Shown: positions 47,032-56,721, counted from the stretch's first letter. The stretch: 64,000 nucleotides of DNA from Hydrogenophaga sp. (GCF_026125825.1 NZ_JAHCKK010000003.1:90215-154214), one strand, 5' to 3'. Notes: generated by a model from the letters alone, not told the origin. Numbers and translations: made by a program.

Positions 47032-48027
47032 TTGACCTCTTCCCCTGACTTTCAGCGCGTGGCCATCGTCGGCGCGGGCGCCATCGGCGGCTGGCTCGGG
47101 GTGCGACTCTCGCACACCGGTTGCATCGTGAGCGCGCTGGCGCGCGGCGAGACGCTGGCGGCCCTCCAGCGCGATGGGCTGCAACTGCACCAAGACGGCC
47201 AGTTGCAGGGCGCGCCCGTGCAGGCCGCCGCCAGCGCTGTGACCCTGGGTGTGCAGGACCTCGTCATCGTCGCCGTGAAAGCGCCCTCGCTGCCCGGCCT
47301 CGCGCGCGGCATCGCGCCGCTGATCGGTCGGCACACCGTGGTGCTCACGGCCATGAACGGCGTGCCGTGGTGGTTCTTCAACGGCTTTGGCGGCGAGCTC
47401 GCCGGCACGCGCCTGAAGGCGGTGGACCCGGACGGGGAGATCGAGCGCGGCATCCCGGCGCGCCATGTCATCGGTGGCGTGGTGCATGCCAGTTGTTCCG
47501 TGGACGCGCCCGGCGTGATCCGTCACCACTTCGGCAACGGATTCATCCTCGGTGAACCTTCTGGCGGCTCCAGTGAGCGCGTGACGGCCCTGGCCGAGCT
47601 GCTGCGGCGCGCCGGGCTTCATGCCACGGTGTCGCCGCAGATCCAGAAAGACGTCTGGTACAAGCTCTGGGGCAACATGACAGTGAACCCGGTGAGTGCG
47701 CTCACCGGCGCCACCACCGACCGCATCCTGGGCGATCCACTGGTGCGCGACTTCATCAGCCGCGTGATGCTCGAAGCCAAGGACATCGGCTCGCGCATCG
47801 GCCTTCCGATCGACCAGCAGCCTGAGGACCGCCATGCCGTCACGCTCAAACTCGGCGCGTTCAAGACCTCAATGCTGCAGGACGTGCAGGCCCACAAGCC
47901 CGTGGAGCTTGACGCCCTGGTGACCGCGGTGCGCGAACTCGGCCAGCTCACCGGCGTGCCCACGCCGTTCACCGACGCGCTGCTGGGCCTCTCGCGCCTG
48001 CAGGCACAGACGCTGGGGCTGTACTAA
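47032..48027 (+). CDS. 2-dehydropantoate 2-reductase family protein
   Basis: A 331-residue ketopantoate-reductase-like enzyme. The NADP loop VAIVGAGAIGGWLGVRL is at the N-terminus, the catalytic lysine lies in QIQKDVWYKLWGNMTVNP near 206, and EVD-like RDHAVTLKLG with QDVQAHKPVELDALV follow. The TTG start has GGAG six bases upstream, inside the end of the preceding gene. Being the last gene of the hpa operon, it may reduce a 2-oxo acid of that pathway rather than ketopantoate. Confidence 0.8.
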   Translation: MTSSPDFQRVAIVGAGAIGGWLGVRLSHTGCIVSALARGETLAALQRDGLQLHQDGQLQGAPVQAAASAVTLGVQDLVIVAVKAPSLPGLARGIAPLIGRHTVVLTAMNGVPWWFFNGFGGELAGTRLKAVDPDGEIERGIPARHVIGGVVHASCSVDAPGVIRHHFGNGFILGEPSGGSSERVTALAELLRRAGLHATVSPQIQKDVWYKLWGNMTVNPVSALTGATTDRILGDPLVRDFISRVMLEAKDIGSRIGLPIDQQPEDRHAVTLKLGAFKTSMLQDVQAHKPVELDALVTAVRELGQLTGVPTPFTDALLGLSRLQAQTLGLY

Positions 48028-48030
48028 AGA

Positions 48031-48063
48031 GGGCGTGCCCCCTGGGCCACAGCGGGGGGCGCC
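48031..48063. terminator. hairpin in the convergent gap, possible terminator
   Basis: The 36-base gap between the convergent ketopantoate-reductase-like and marC genes is almost filled by a GC stem: GGCG..CCCCC at 48032-48042 pairs with GGGGGGCGCC at 48054-48063 with one bulge. There is no U-run on either side, so intrinsic termination is uncertain. Confidence 0.4.
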
Positions 48064-48684
48064 TCAGCCCAGCAATGCCGGGAACAGCTTCACCAGACCC
48101 GTCGCCATCACCTCGACGGACAGCGCGGCCAGGATCAGGCCCATCAGCCGCGTCATCACGTTGATGCCGGTCTGGCCCAGGAAGCGCGCGATCGGCTCGG
48201 CCAGGGTGAAGCAGATGGCGGTGGCCAGAGCGATCACCACGCCATAGCCGATCAGCGCAGCGTGCTGGAAGAAGGTCTTGGCCTGGTCGGCATAGATCAC
48301 CACGGTGGACATGGTCGCCGGCCCGGTGAGCAGCGGGATGGTGAGTGGCACCACCGCGATGGAGGTGCGCGCCGAGGTGTCGCTCAAGTCGTTGTCGGTG
48401 GCCTTGGCCTCGGCCGGGCGCGCGTTGAGCATGGACAGTGCCGAGGTCAGCAGCAGCATGCCGCCCCCCACCTGGAAGCTGGCCAGCGAGATGCTGAAGA
48501 ACGCCAGGATCTGCAGGCCGACGAGGGCGCAGGTGGCGATAACTGCAAAGGCGCTGAAGGCCGAGATCATTACCGTGCGCCGCCGCTGCTGGCGTGAGAA
48601 GCCCTGCGTGTAGTGGATGAAGAACGGCACGATCGCCAGCGGGTTGACGATGGCCAGCAGGGTGATGAGCGGCTTGAAATCCAT
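48064..48684 (-). CDS. marC: MarC-family integral membrane protein
   Basis: A 206-residue protein with six hydrophobic helices and the family stretch LLAIVNPLAIVPFF near the start, a repeat-like VPLTIPLLTGPATMSTV in the middle and INVMTRLMGLILAALSVE near the end. MarC (UPF0056) sits in the inner membrane; despite the name, no drug efflux has been shown. Function remains unknown. Confidence 0.9.
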   Translation of the reverse strand: MDFKPLITLLAIVNPLAIVPFFIHYTQGFSRQQRRRTVMISAFSAFAVIATCALVGLQILAFFSISLASFQVGGGMLLLTSALSMLNARPAEAKATDNDLSDTSARTSIAVVPLTIPLLTGPATMSTVVIYADQAKTFFQHAALIGYGVVIALATAICFTLAEPIARFLGQTGINVMTRLMGLILAALSVEVMATGLVKLFPALLG

Positions 48685-48762
48685 ACCGGATTGTGACCCA
48701 CCCCCGCCGCGCTGCGCGCGTGCCCTGGATGCGGCCCATCGCGCCGCAGAAGGTCGGGGGGG

Positions 48763-49251
48763 CTACGAGGCCTTGCCCGGCTCGCGCCGCCGGAACATCC
48801 CGTAGCCCTCCATGTAGAGCACCTTGTCGCCATGCTGGTTGAACATCTCCCAGGTGGTGCGCACCAGGCCCACGTCCAGGCGCTTGCTCATGGGCCGTTT
48901 TTCCAGGATGGTGTGCTGCAGCCGCAACGTGTCGTTCGGGAACACCGGTTTGAGCCACTTCACGCTCTCCAGGCCCGGCGAGCCCAGGCTGGAGCTCTCG
49001 CTGAGGAAGTTGATCACCATCAGCCGCATCGCCATGGCGCAGGTGTGCCAGCCGCTGGCGCTGAGCGCGCCGAAGACCGAGGCCTTGGCGGCCTCGGCAT
49101 CGAGGTGGAACGGCTGCGGGTCGAACTGGCGCGCGAAAGCCACCGTTTCCTCTTCGGTCGGCGTGATCGTGCCCAGGTCGCGCGTCTCGCCCACCTGCAG
49201 GTCTTCCCACCAATACTTGATGTGGGTCGTGTTCGTGGGTGTCGTGGTCAC
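48763..49251 (-). CDS. MaoC-like (R)-specific enoyl-CoA hydratase
   Basis: A 162-residue single hot-dog protein. FARQFDPQPFHLD near residue 34 provides the Asp/His dyad of R-hydratases, followed by SGWHTCAM. It hydrates an enoyl-CoA thioester. The start lies one base after the stop of the SDR gene, so the pair is probably co-transcribed and may act in a short beta-oxidation or aromatic-acid side path. Confidence 0.85.
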   Translation of the reverse strand: MTTTPTNTTHIKYWWEDLQVGETRDLGTITPTEEETVAFARQFDPQPFHLDAEAAKASVFGALSASGWHTCAMAMRLMVINFLSESSSLGSPGLESVKWLKPVFPNDTLRLQHTILEKRPMSKRLDVGLVRTTWEMFNQHGDKVLYMEGYGMFRRREPGKAS

Positions 49252-49252
49252 G

Positions 49253-50011
49253 TCAGCGTCCTCCGGAAACGTCCATCAGGGTCATGGTGGTGTAGCTCGC
49301 CGCATCCGACAGCAGCCAGACGATGGCCTGTGCCACCTCGTCGGCCCGGCCGCCGCGCTGCATCGGCACCTGGTGCTTGAGGTCGCGCACCCGGTCGGGC
49401 AGGCCGCCCGAGGCGTGGATCTCGGTCTCGATCAGCCCTGGCCGCACGGCGTTGACGCGGACGCCTTCGCCGCCCACCTCCCGCGCCAGGCCGATGGTGA
49501 AGGCATCGATCGCCCCCTTGGCCGCCGCGTAGTCCACGTACTGGCCAGCCGAGCCCAGGCGCGAGGCCGCGCTGGAGAGGTTCACGATGGAGCCCCCCTC
49601 GCCACCGTGCTTCGTGCTCATGCGGCGCACCGCCTCGCGCGCGCACAGCATCGAGCCGATCACATTGATGTCGAACATACGACGCCAGCGCGCCACGCTC
49701 ATCTCATCCACGCGGGCCGTCACGTCAACCACGCCTGCGTTGTTCACCAGGCCGTGCAGGCGGCCGAGCTTGGCGTCGATCTTCGCGAACATCGCGAGCA
49801 CCTGGGCCTCGTCGGCCACGTCGGCCTGCGCGCTGATCGCCGTGCCCCCCTCGGCGCGAATCGCGCGCACCACCTCGTCGGCCGCGAGCGAGTTCGCCGT
49901 GTAGTTCACAGCCACCGCCCAGCCCTGCCGCGCGGCCAGTCTGGCGGTGGCCGCACCGATGCCGCGTCCGCCGCCGGTGACCAGCAGTGCTCGGCCTGTC
50001 ATTTCAGCCAT
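49253..50011 (-). CDS. SDR-family oxidoreductase
   Basis: A 252-residue classical short-chain dehydrogenase. TGGGRGIGAATARLAA binds the cofactor, LVNNAGVVD follows, and the catalytic Ser, Tyr and Lys are in NLSSAASRLG and YVDYAAAKGA. Absence of an acidic residue after strand 2 (VAVNYTANS) leans towards NADPH. Paired with a MaoC hydratase one base downstream; substrate unknown. Divergent from the DsbA-like isomerase gene. Confidence 0.87.
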   Translation of the reverse strand: MAEMTGRALLVTGGGRGIGAATARLAARQGWAVAVNYTANSLAADEVVRAIRAEGGTAISAQADVADEAQVLAMFAKIDAKLGRLHGLVNNAGVVDVTARVDEMSVARWRRMFDINVIGSMLCAREAVRRMSTKHGGEGGSIVNLSSAASRLGSAGQYVDYAAAKGAIDAFTIGLAREVGGEGVRVNAVRPGLIETEIHASGGLPDRVRDLKHQVPMQRGGRADEVAQAIVWLLSDAASYTTMTLMDVSGGR

Positions 50012-50098
50012 AACCCGTCTCCTGCAGAAAGTGGTGGCATCGCGTACAACAGGGGCCTGCCACCGAGCTTGCCATTACAACAGCGACAGGAGACCGCT

Positions 50099-50698
50099 AT
50101 GCGTCGCACAGTCGACTACTACTTCGTTCCGCAAAGCCCCTGGACCTACCTGGGCCACGCGCGCTTCGCTGACTTGCTGCGCGAGACCGGCACCGCCGTG
50201 CGCGTGCGCCCCATGGATCTGGGCAAGATTTTCCCGATCTCCGGCGGGTTGCCCTTGCAGAAGCGCGCGCCGCAGCGCCAGGCCTACCGCCTGCTCGAAC
50301 TGCGACGCTTCAGCCAGGCGCTGGACATCCCTCTCCATCCCGAGCCGCGCTTTTTCCCCGTGGCGGGCGATCCTGCCGCCAGGCTGATCACAGCCGTGGC
50401 CCAGCACGATGGCGACGAGGCAGCGATGCGCTTGACGGGGGCCGTTCTGGCCGCCGTCTGGGCCCAGGAGCGCGACATCGCCGACGATGGCACGCTGGCG
50501 GCCTTGTTGGCCGAGAGCGGCCTGGGTGCCGAGCGGCTGGCGCAGTCCCGGCAACCCGAGGTGCAGGCGCGCTACGACGAGCACACGCAGGCCGCCATCG
50601 ACCTCAACGTGTTCGGCGCGCCCAGCTATGTCATTGATGGCGAACTGTTCTGGGGACAGGACCGCCTCGACTTCGTGGCGCGCCGGCTGCGCGCCTGA
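50099..50698 (+). CDS. 2-hydroxychromene-2-carboxylate isomerase / DsbA-like protein
   Basis: A 199-residue kappa-class GST / DsbA-fold protein. DYYFVPQSPWTYLGH near the start has serine in place of the DsbA cysteines, and FGAPSYVIDGELFWGQDRL near 175 carries the cis-proline loop. Such proteins isomerise aromatic ring-cleavage intermediates with glutathione. AGGAG lies seven bases before the ATG. Starts a plus-strand set with a dienelactone hydrolase. Confidence 0.87.
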   Translation: MRRTVDYYFVPQSPWTYLGHARFADLLRETGTAVRVRPMDLGKIFPISGGLPLQKRAPQRQAYRLLELRRFSQALDIPLHPEPRFFPVAGDPAARLITAVAQHDGDEAAMRLTGAVLAAVWAQERDIADDGTLAALLAESGLGAERLAQSRQPEVQARYDEHTQAAIDLNVFGAPSYVIDGELFWGQDRLDFVARRLRA

Positions 50699-50726
50699 TT
50701 TTTCAACCGACGACAGGAGAAACACC

Positions 50727-51410
50727 ATGGGTCAGACGATCGAACTCACATCCGCCGACGGCTTCACCTTCCCGGCCTACGTGGCCCAGCCCAGCGCAAA
50801 GGCCAAGGGCGGCCTGGTGCTGCTGCAGGAGATTTTTGGCGTGAACTCGCACATCCGTGCGGTGGCCGACGGCTACGCGGCCGATGGCTACTTCGTGGTG
50901 GCACCCGCCACCTTCCACCGCGTCAAGCCTGGGGTGGAGCTGGGCTACACCGAAGCCGACATGAAGGCCGGCATGGAACTCAAGGCCGCTGTCGAAGGGC
51001 TGCCCGCGCCGGGCGTGATGCCCGACATCCAGGCCGCGATCGACCACGCGGCGCAGGCCGGCAAGGTGGGCATCGTCGGGTACTGCTGGGGTGGTCTGCT
51101 GACCTGGCGCGCTGCCTGCGCGCTCAAGGGTTTGGCCGCAGCAGCGCCTTACTACGGCGGCGGCATGACGGTGGGCGAGGACGCTCAGCGCCGCCCGACC
51201 GTGCCTGTGATGGTGCATTTCGGCGCGCAGGACCACTGGATCCCGCTGGAGTCGGTGGAGGCCTTCAAGAAAGCCCAGCCCGGCGTGACGGTGCATGTGT
51301 ACGACGCCAACCACGGCTTCAACTGCGACCAGCGAGGCTCGTACAACGAGGCAGCGGCCAAGCTGGCGCGTGAGCGCACGCTGGCCTTTTTTGCGCAGCA
51401 CCTGGGCTGA
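50727..51410 (+). CDS. dienelactone hydrolase family protein
   Basis: A 227-residue alpha/beta hydrolase. The nucleophile cysteine is in GIVGYCWGGLL near residue 116, the acid in HFGAQDHWIP near 165 and the histidine in YDANHGFNC near 198, the Cys-Asp-His triad of carboxymethylenebutenolidase. An ACAGGAGA ribosome-binding site precedes the start. The lactone substrate is unknown; it may hydrolyse other esters. Confidence 0.9.
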   Translation: MGQTIELTSADGFTFPAYVAQPSAKAKGGLVLLQEIFGVNSHIRAVADGYAADGYFVVAPATFHRVKPGVELGYTEADMKAGMELKAAVEGLPAPGVMPDIQAAIDHAAQAGKVGIVGYCWGGLLTWRAACALKGLAAAAPYYGGGMTVGEDAQRRPTVPVMVHFGAQDHWIPLESVEAFKKAQPGVTVHVYDANHGFNCDQRGSYNEAAAKLARERTLAFFAQHLG

Positions 51411-51413
51411 ACC

Positions 51414-52319
51414 ATGTGGCGCGCCGTGACGTCGCTGGGGCTGCTTGCCGGGGCTTTTGCCAGTGCGGCCGCGGCCGACTACACGGGCCCGCTGTTCGAC
51501 GCGCACCTGCACTACAACAACGAGGCCTGCACGCACGACATGCCGGCCCCGGGTTGCCCGCACCCCATGACCGACGTGCTCGAGCGCATGCAGCGCAACG
51601 GCGTGCGCGCCATCGTGGCCAACTCGCGGCCCAACGATGGCACCAAGGCGCTGGCCAGCGCCCGCGAACAGACGCGCCAGGCGGGCGTCACGGTCGTGCC
51701 CTTCGTGCGCCTGTACCGCGACCGCGCCGACTACAACAATTGGTTCAGGGACCCGACCATTGTTGAGATGGTCAACGCCGAACTCCAGCGCGGCACGCCC
51801 GCCGGCCCGTACCGCGGCCTGGGCGAGTTCCACCTGTACGACAGCGCCAATGCCAATGGGCCGGTGGCCAAGCAACTGATGGCCCTGGCCGAAGAAAAGG
51901 GCCTTGCCATCCTCGCGCACGTGGACGATGCCGCGATCGACCTGCTGATGGCGAACACACCGTCCAAGGGGCGGAAGTCGCTTTTGATCTGGGCCCACAC
52001 GGGTATCGGGGGTACGCCGGTCGCGCGCGTGGACGAACTCTTCGCCCGCTACCCGCTGCTGGTCGGCGAGCTGTCCTACCGCCCGGGCCTGACCTGTGCC
52101 GACGGCCAGCTTTGCCCCGAATGGCGCTCGCTGCTGCTCAAGTACCCCGACCGTTTTCTCATCGGCTCGGACACCTGGATCAACCAGCGCTGGCAGTACT
52201 ACGACGATCTCATGAGAGGCTACCGCACCTGGCTCGGTGGCCTGCCAGGCGACGTGGCCAGGCGCATTGCCTGGGACAACGGCGCGAGGCTCTTTGGCGT
52301 CGCTTCACCCAACCCTTGA
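51414..52319 (+). CDS. exported amidohydrolase-family protein
   Basis: A 301-residue TIM-barrel metal hydrolase preceded by a signal peptide (about 1-21, ending ASAAAA). HxH occurs in FDAHLHYN, the remaining metal site residues in LAHVDD and WAHTGIGG, and an aspartate in LIGSDTW near 252, the Amidohydro_2 pattern. Export to the periplasm is unusual for this group. Starts three bases after the hydrolase gene; substrate unknown. Confidence 0.82.
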   Translation: MWRAVTSLGLLAGAFASAAAADYTGPLFDAHLHYNNEACTHDMPAPGCPHPMTDVLERMQRNGVRAIVANSRPNDGTKALASAREQTRQAGVTVVPFVRLYRDRADYNNWFRDPTIVEMVNAELQRGTPAGPYRGLGEFHLYDSANANGPVAKQLMALAEEKGLAILAHVDDAAIDLLMANTPSKGRKSLLIWAHTGIGGTPVARVDELFARYPLLVGELSYRPGLTCADGQLCPEWRSLLLKYPDRFLIGSDTWINQRWQYYDDLMRGYRTWLGGLPGDVARRIAWDNGARLFGVASPNP

Positions 52320-52324
52320 GCTCC

Positions 52325-52975
52325 ATGATCCAGCTGTACTTCGCCCCCAGCACCGCGTCCATGGTGCCGCACATCCTGCTCGAGGAGATCGGCCTGCCCT
52401 ACGAGCGCGTGCTGGTCGACAAACAGAACCGCGGGCACAAGGCGCCGGGCTACCTTGCGCTCAATCCGAACGGCCTGATCCCGGTGCTGGTCGATGGGGA
52501 CCTGGTGCTGTACGAAACAGCCGCGATCTGCCTGCACCTGAGCGACACGCATCCGCAGGCCGCGCTGATGCCGCCGATGGACACGCGCGACCGGGCACAT
52601 GCCTACAAGTGGCTCATGTGGCTGACCAACACCCTGCAGGCCACGCTCATCGTGTATTTCTATCCCGAGCGCTGGGCCGACACCGGGCACGCCGAGGTGG
52701 CCGCGGAGGTGCAGCGCAACGCGCAGGCCCGCGTGGGGCCGCTGCTCGACCAACTCGATACCGAGATCGAGCGCCGGTGCGGCCCGTGGTTCATGGGGAC
52801 GCAGTTCACGCTGCTTGATGCCTACGTGTTCACGCTGTGCCGCTGGACGCGCCATTTCCCCAGCGCGCCAGCGCGGGACCGCAAGCACCTGGGCCCGTAC
52901 CTGCGGCGGATGTTGGCTCGCCCTTCGGTGCAGCGGGTGCTGGCCAACGAAGGCCTGAGCGAACCCTACGTATAA
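52325..52975 (+). CDS. glutathione S-transferase
   Basis: A 216-residue GST with an N-terminal thioredoxin fold (LYFAPSTASMVPHILLEE, then NPNGLIPVLVDGDLVLYETAAIC with the gamma-glutamyl-binding cis-Pro and ET pair) and an all-helical C-terminal domain with FMGTQFTLLDAYVF. It follows the amidohydrolase by five bases. Probably conjugates or reduces an aromatic compound; exact role unknown. Confidence 0.9.
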   Translation: MIQLYFAPSTASMVPHILLEEIGLPYERVLVDKQNRGHKAPGYLALNPNGLIPVLVDGDLVLYETAAICLHLSDTHPQAALMPPMDTRDRAHAYKWLMWLTNTLQATLIVYFYPERWADTGHAEVAAEVQRNAQARVGPLLDQLDTEIERRCGPWFMGTQFTLLDAYVFTLCRWTRHFPSAPARDRKHLGPYLRRMLARPSVQRVLANEGLSEPYV

Positions 52976-52983
52976 GTTGATGC

Positions 52984-53003
52984 CGGTGCGCGATTCAGCA
53001 CCG
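52984..53003. terminator. short hairpin between convergent genes
   Basis: CGGTGC at 52984-52989 and GCACCG at 52998-53003 form a 6-bp stem with an 8-base loop, between the GST stop and the corA stop. Without a U-tract it is at best a weak terminator. Confidence 0.3.
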
Positions 53004-53020
53004 CAAGAGCTGTTTCTCGG

Positions 53021-54130
53021 CTATCTGCTCGTGCGCACCAGATAGCGCTTGCGCCAGAACAGCACGCCCAGGACCACGGCAATCGCGACCATCGAGCCGA
53101 TGGCCCACCAGAAGCCGGTCTGCTGATGCAGGAGGGGGATGAACTGGAAGTTCATGCCGAAGATGCCAGCGATCAAGTTCAGTGGCAGGAAGATCGCGGT
53201 GAGCGCGGTGAGCGTGCGCATGATGTCGTTGGTGCGGTTGCTCTGCGCCGAGAAGTGCATCTGCACGGCGGTCTCCGCGTTTTGCTCCAGTCGACGCACG
53301 TGGTGCACCACGCGTTCAATGTGTTCGAGCACGTCGCGCGAGCGCACCTTGAGCAGTTCCAGGCCGCGTTGCCCCCCGATCGAGTCGTTGGGCTCCCAGG
53401 TCGCGAGGTTCTCATTCCAGTCCTGGATGGCCGAACGCTGGTCCTCGCAGATTTCGTCGAGCTGGTGCAGCGAGATGCGCGCATCCAGCAACGAGCCCCA
53501 ATTGCTGAAGCGCGCCTTGGGCATGAGCAGTTCGGTCTGCCAATGGTCGAGCTGGCGGGTGAGCTCGCGGCGCAGCGCGAGGTACCCATCGACCATCTGG
53601 TTCACGATGCGCAGCATCAGGTCAGCCGGGCTGGGCGGCAGGTGCACACCGGCCGCGCGCGAGGCCGCGGTGGCCGCCGAGAGCAGCCGCGTGGCGTACT
53701 GCTCCAGCGCCTGGCAGCCGACGGGATGCACCGTCAGGAGCACGCGATCGAACACCGCGAAACCGACCGGGCTGGTGTCGATGCGCCGCAACACCGGTGG
53801 GCCACCACGTTTGACGGACTGGGTGAGCACCTCCCCCGGGTGGGCGAGGTCGGTTTCGCTGTGGCCGGCTGCCAGGCGGCGGAACACCAGGATGTCGTAC
53901 TGCGATGTGTAGTCGTAGTGCGAGGGCAACTGGTTGTTGAGCAGGTCGGAAATGTGCAGGTCCACCAGGGTCATGCCACACAGCACCTGCAGGGTGGACT
54001 GCACCGCGCCCTGCTCCAGCTCGAACTCGCGCCGCCCACAGGCGATCCAGATGTACCCCTTCTGCGGCAGCACCATGGGCAGGGCGCCGGATTCGTTCAC
54101 CGAGCCCGGCAGGATGTGGAAGATGCGCAT
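53021..54130 (-). CDS. corA: CorA-family divalent cation transporter
   Basis: A 369-residue protein: a large soluble N-terminal domain, a long helix (about 240-300), and two C-terminal membrane helices. The pore signature GMN occurs in AGIFGMNFQFIPLL between them. The family forms pentameric Mg2+ (or Co2+, Zn2+) channels. The C-terminus ends in lysine/arginine-rich KRYLVRTSR. Twenty bases separate it from the hemB gene upstream. Confidence 0.88.
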   Translation of the reverse strand: MRIFHILPGSVNESGALPMVLPQKGYIWIACGRREFELEQGAVQSTLQVLCGMTLVDLHISDLLNNQLPSHYDYTSQYDILVFRRLAAGHSETDLAHPGEVLTQSVKRGGPPVLRRIDTSPVGFAVFDRVLLTVHPVGCQALEQYATRLLSAATAASRAAGVHLPPSPADLMLRIVNQMVDGYLALRRELTRQLDHWQTELLMPKARFSNWGSLLDARISLHQLDEICEDQRSAIQDWNENLATWEPNDSIGGQRGLELLKVRSRDVLEHIERVVHHVRRLEQNAETAVQMHFSAQSNRTNDIMRTLTALTAIFLPLNLIAGIFGMNFQFIPLLHQQTGFWWAIGSMVAIAVVLGVLFWRKRYLVRTSR

Positions 54131-54150
54131 GGTGGGTGGGTTGCCGGATT

Positions 54151-55399
<1,249 letters not shown>

Positions 55400-56524
55400 A
55401 TGTTGACCACCAAGAAGCCCTCCTCAAACAGCTTTGCCAACACCAAGCCCGGTGCCAGTGAGCCCGAGTCGTGGTCGTTGGACGAACATTGGCCCACCCT
55501 GTTGTCCGGCCTGGCTGATCAGGTCACGGAGGGAGTGAGCGCGCTGCAGAACACCATCGATCTGCTGCTGAGCAAGGGCACCATCAGCCGGCAGGAGCAC
55601 CGGGCCTTGAGCATCCCCGCCGAACGCATCAAGCAGTCGGGTGTCAGTGCGCAGCAGATCCATCGTTTTTACGGCGGACGCATCCGGCAATCGCATGAAA
55701 AGGTGGGCATGGCCGACCTGGTGGAGGGCGTGCTGCAGGAGCGCAAGAAGGAATTCGCCGTGCTGGGTATCGAGATGCGGCGCAAGCTCAAGCCTGTCGA
55801 GGTGCTGGTGGACCCGACCGTGGCCCACACCTTCGTCAACGCCGTGCTGGACTGGGGCTTGCCGTTCGGCAGCCGCATGGACGTTCGCATGGACATCAAT
55901 GCCTGGCCGCGGCACGCGCGGCTGCAGTTGCGTGTCTCCAACGATGGTGCGCCGCCATCCAGCCATGCGTCGACGGACAGCCTGAGTTGGCTGCTGGTGC
56001 GGCAGATCGCGTTGGCGGCCGGAGGCATCGAGATCGAGCGCCAGGTGACCGACGACGGCGTGAACTTCACCGCCTTGTTCAGCCGGACGGTGCAGGCGGT
56101 GGACGGCATTTCAGCCGTGGACCTCTCGGACGACCACTCCTCGATGTTCAAGTCGTTGTCAGGCGTCTATGTGTTGACCATCTCGCCCACGCTGCAGATC
56201 CGGGCCGATGTGCGCGATGCCTTGCGCGAGATCGGCATCGGTTCGGACAGCGTGGTCGACTTCCGGCAGGCGCGGGAGGCCATTCTTTCTCGCATGCCCA
56301 ACCTGATCGTGGTGGACTCCGCGATCAAGGACGAGGGATTCGACTTGTTCCGCCGCGAGTTGCTGCGCGAAGTGTTCGAGTTTCCCTTCGTCGAGATCTC
56401 GCCGGACGACAGTTCGTTCGACATGTCTGGATTTGGCGAGTTCTCCATGGCCAAGGTGGGGCGGGGTAACATCCGCGAAGCCCTGGGCACGGCGGTGATG
56501 TTTGAGCTCGCCAAAATGATGTGA
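55400..56524 (+). CDS. degenerate histidine-kinase/receiver-like protein
   Basis: A 374-residue soluble protein. Residues about 30-95 resemble a helical dimerisation domain without a phosphoacceptor histidine. Residues 115-240 resemble a GHKL ATPase: VNAVLDWGLPFG in place of the N-box and RVSNDGAPP for G1, while the G2 box reads TDSLSWLLVRQ. Residues about 258-374 resemble a receiver: VLTISPTLQIRAD lacks the acidic pair, but VVDSA keeps an aspartate. It probably signals through binding, not phosphotransfer. The gene directly precedes a candidate small RNA gene. I know of no characterised homologue. Confidence 0.7.
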   Translation: MLTTKKPSSNSFANTKPGASEPESWSLDEHWPTLLSGLADQVTEGVSALQNTIDLLLSKGTISRQEHRALSIPAERIKQSGVSAQQIHRFYGGRIRQSHEKVGMADLVEGVLQERKKEFAVLGIEMRRKLKPVEVLVDPTVAHTFVNAVLDWGLPFGSRMDVRMDINAWPRHARLQLRVSNDGAPPSSHASTDSLSWLLVRQIALAAGGIEIERQVTDDGVNFTALFSRTVQAVDGISAVDLSDDHSSMFKSLSGVYVLTISPTLQIRADVRDALREIGIGSDSVVDFRQAREAILSRMPNLIVVDSAIKDEGFDLFRRELLREVFEFPFVEISPDDSSFDMSGFGEFSMAKVGRGNIREALGTAVMFELAKMM

Positions 56525-56560
56525 TCTGTTCTTCCTACAACAAAAATTTGACTAGAACAA

Positions 56561-56610
56561 TGTCAGAACTGACAGGTTTTCTTGGTTTTCGCCTCATCTT
56601 GGTGTAATAT
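56561..56610 (+). promoter_or_regulatory. promoter with upstream inverted repeat for a small RNA
   Basis: TTGGTT at 56582-56587 and TAATAT at 56605-56610 are spaced by exactly 17 bases. Just upstream lies a perfect inverted repeat, TGTCAG-AA-CTGACA (56561-56574), in a position suited to an activator. Transcription should start near 56617. Confidence 0.7.
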
Positions 56611-56617
56611 TTCTGTC

Positions 56618-56721
56618 GAGCTGCCGAAAGGCCGCTCCCCGCTTTTCCTCCCTGAGCGGGTGCCTTAGTGTGTGACAGCAAAAAGGCTTCCTGACCCGGC
56701 CCTCAAGGCCGGGTTTTTTTT
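56618..56721 (+). ncRNA. candidate small regulatory RNA, about 100 nt
   Basis: Between a good promoter and a perfect terminator lie about 75 bases with no ribosome-binding site or credible open frame. The RNA can fold: GCTG near 56620 with CAGC near 56677, and AAGGC..CCCGC with GCGGG..GCCTT enclosing a pyrimidine-rich loop TTTTCCTCCCTGA. Such a C/U-rich loop could pair with ribosome-binding sites. It lacks the 4.5S RNA and 6S RNA signatures. I do not recognise a known family. Confidence 0.6.
56694..56721 (+). terminator. rho-independent terminator
   Basis: Perfect 8-bp stem: ACCCGGCC at 56694-56701, loop CTCAA, GGCCGGGT at 56707-56714, then a run of T to 56721. It ends either the candidate small RNA or the upstream kinase-like message. 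Confidence 0.9.

Noticed and set aside
45355-47835. 826-residue minus-strand open frame opposite hpaI, the class II aldolase and the reductase
   Set aside because: Shadow of three well-supported genes; no ribosome-binding site or domain pattern.
48824-50098. Long plus-strand extension upstream of the DsbA-like isomerase
   Set aside because: It is antisense to the MaoC and SDR genes; a good ribosome-binding site precedes the ATG at 50099.
56618-56721. 4.5S SRP RNA or 6S RNA
   Set aside because: The conserved GGAAGG/AGCAGCC tetraloop region of 4.5S RNA is missing, and the length is too short and shape wrong for 6S RNA.
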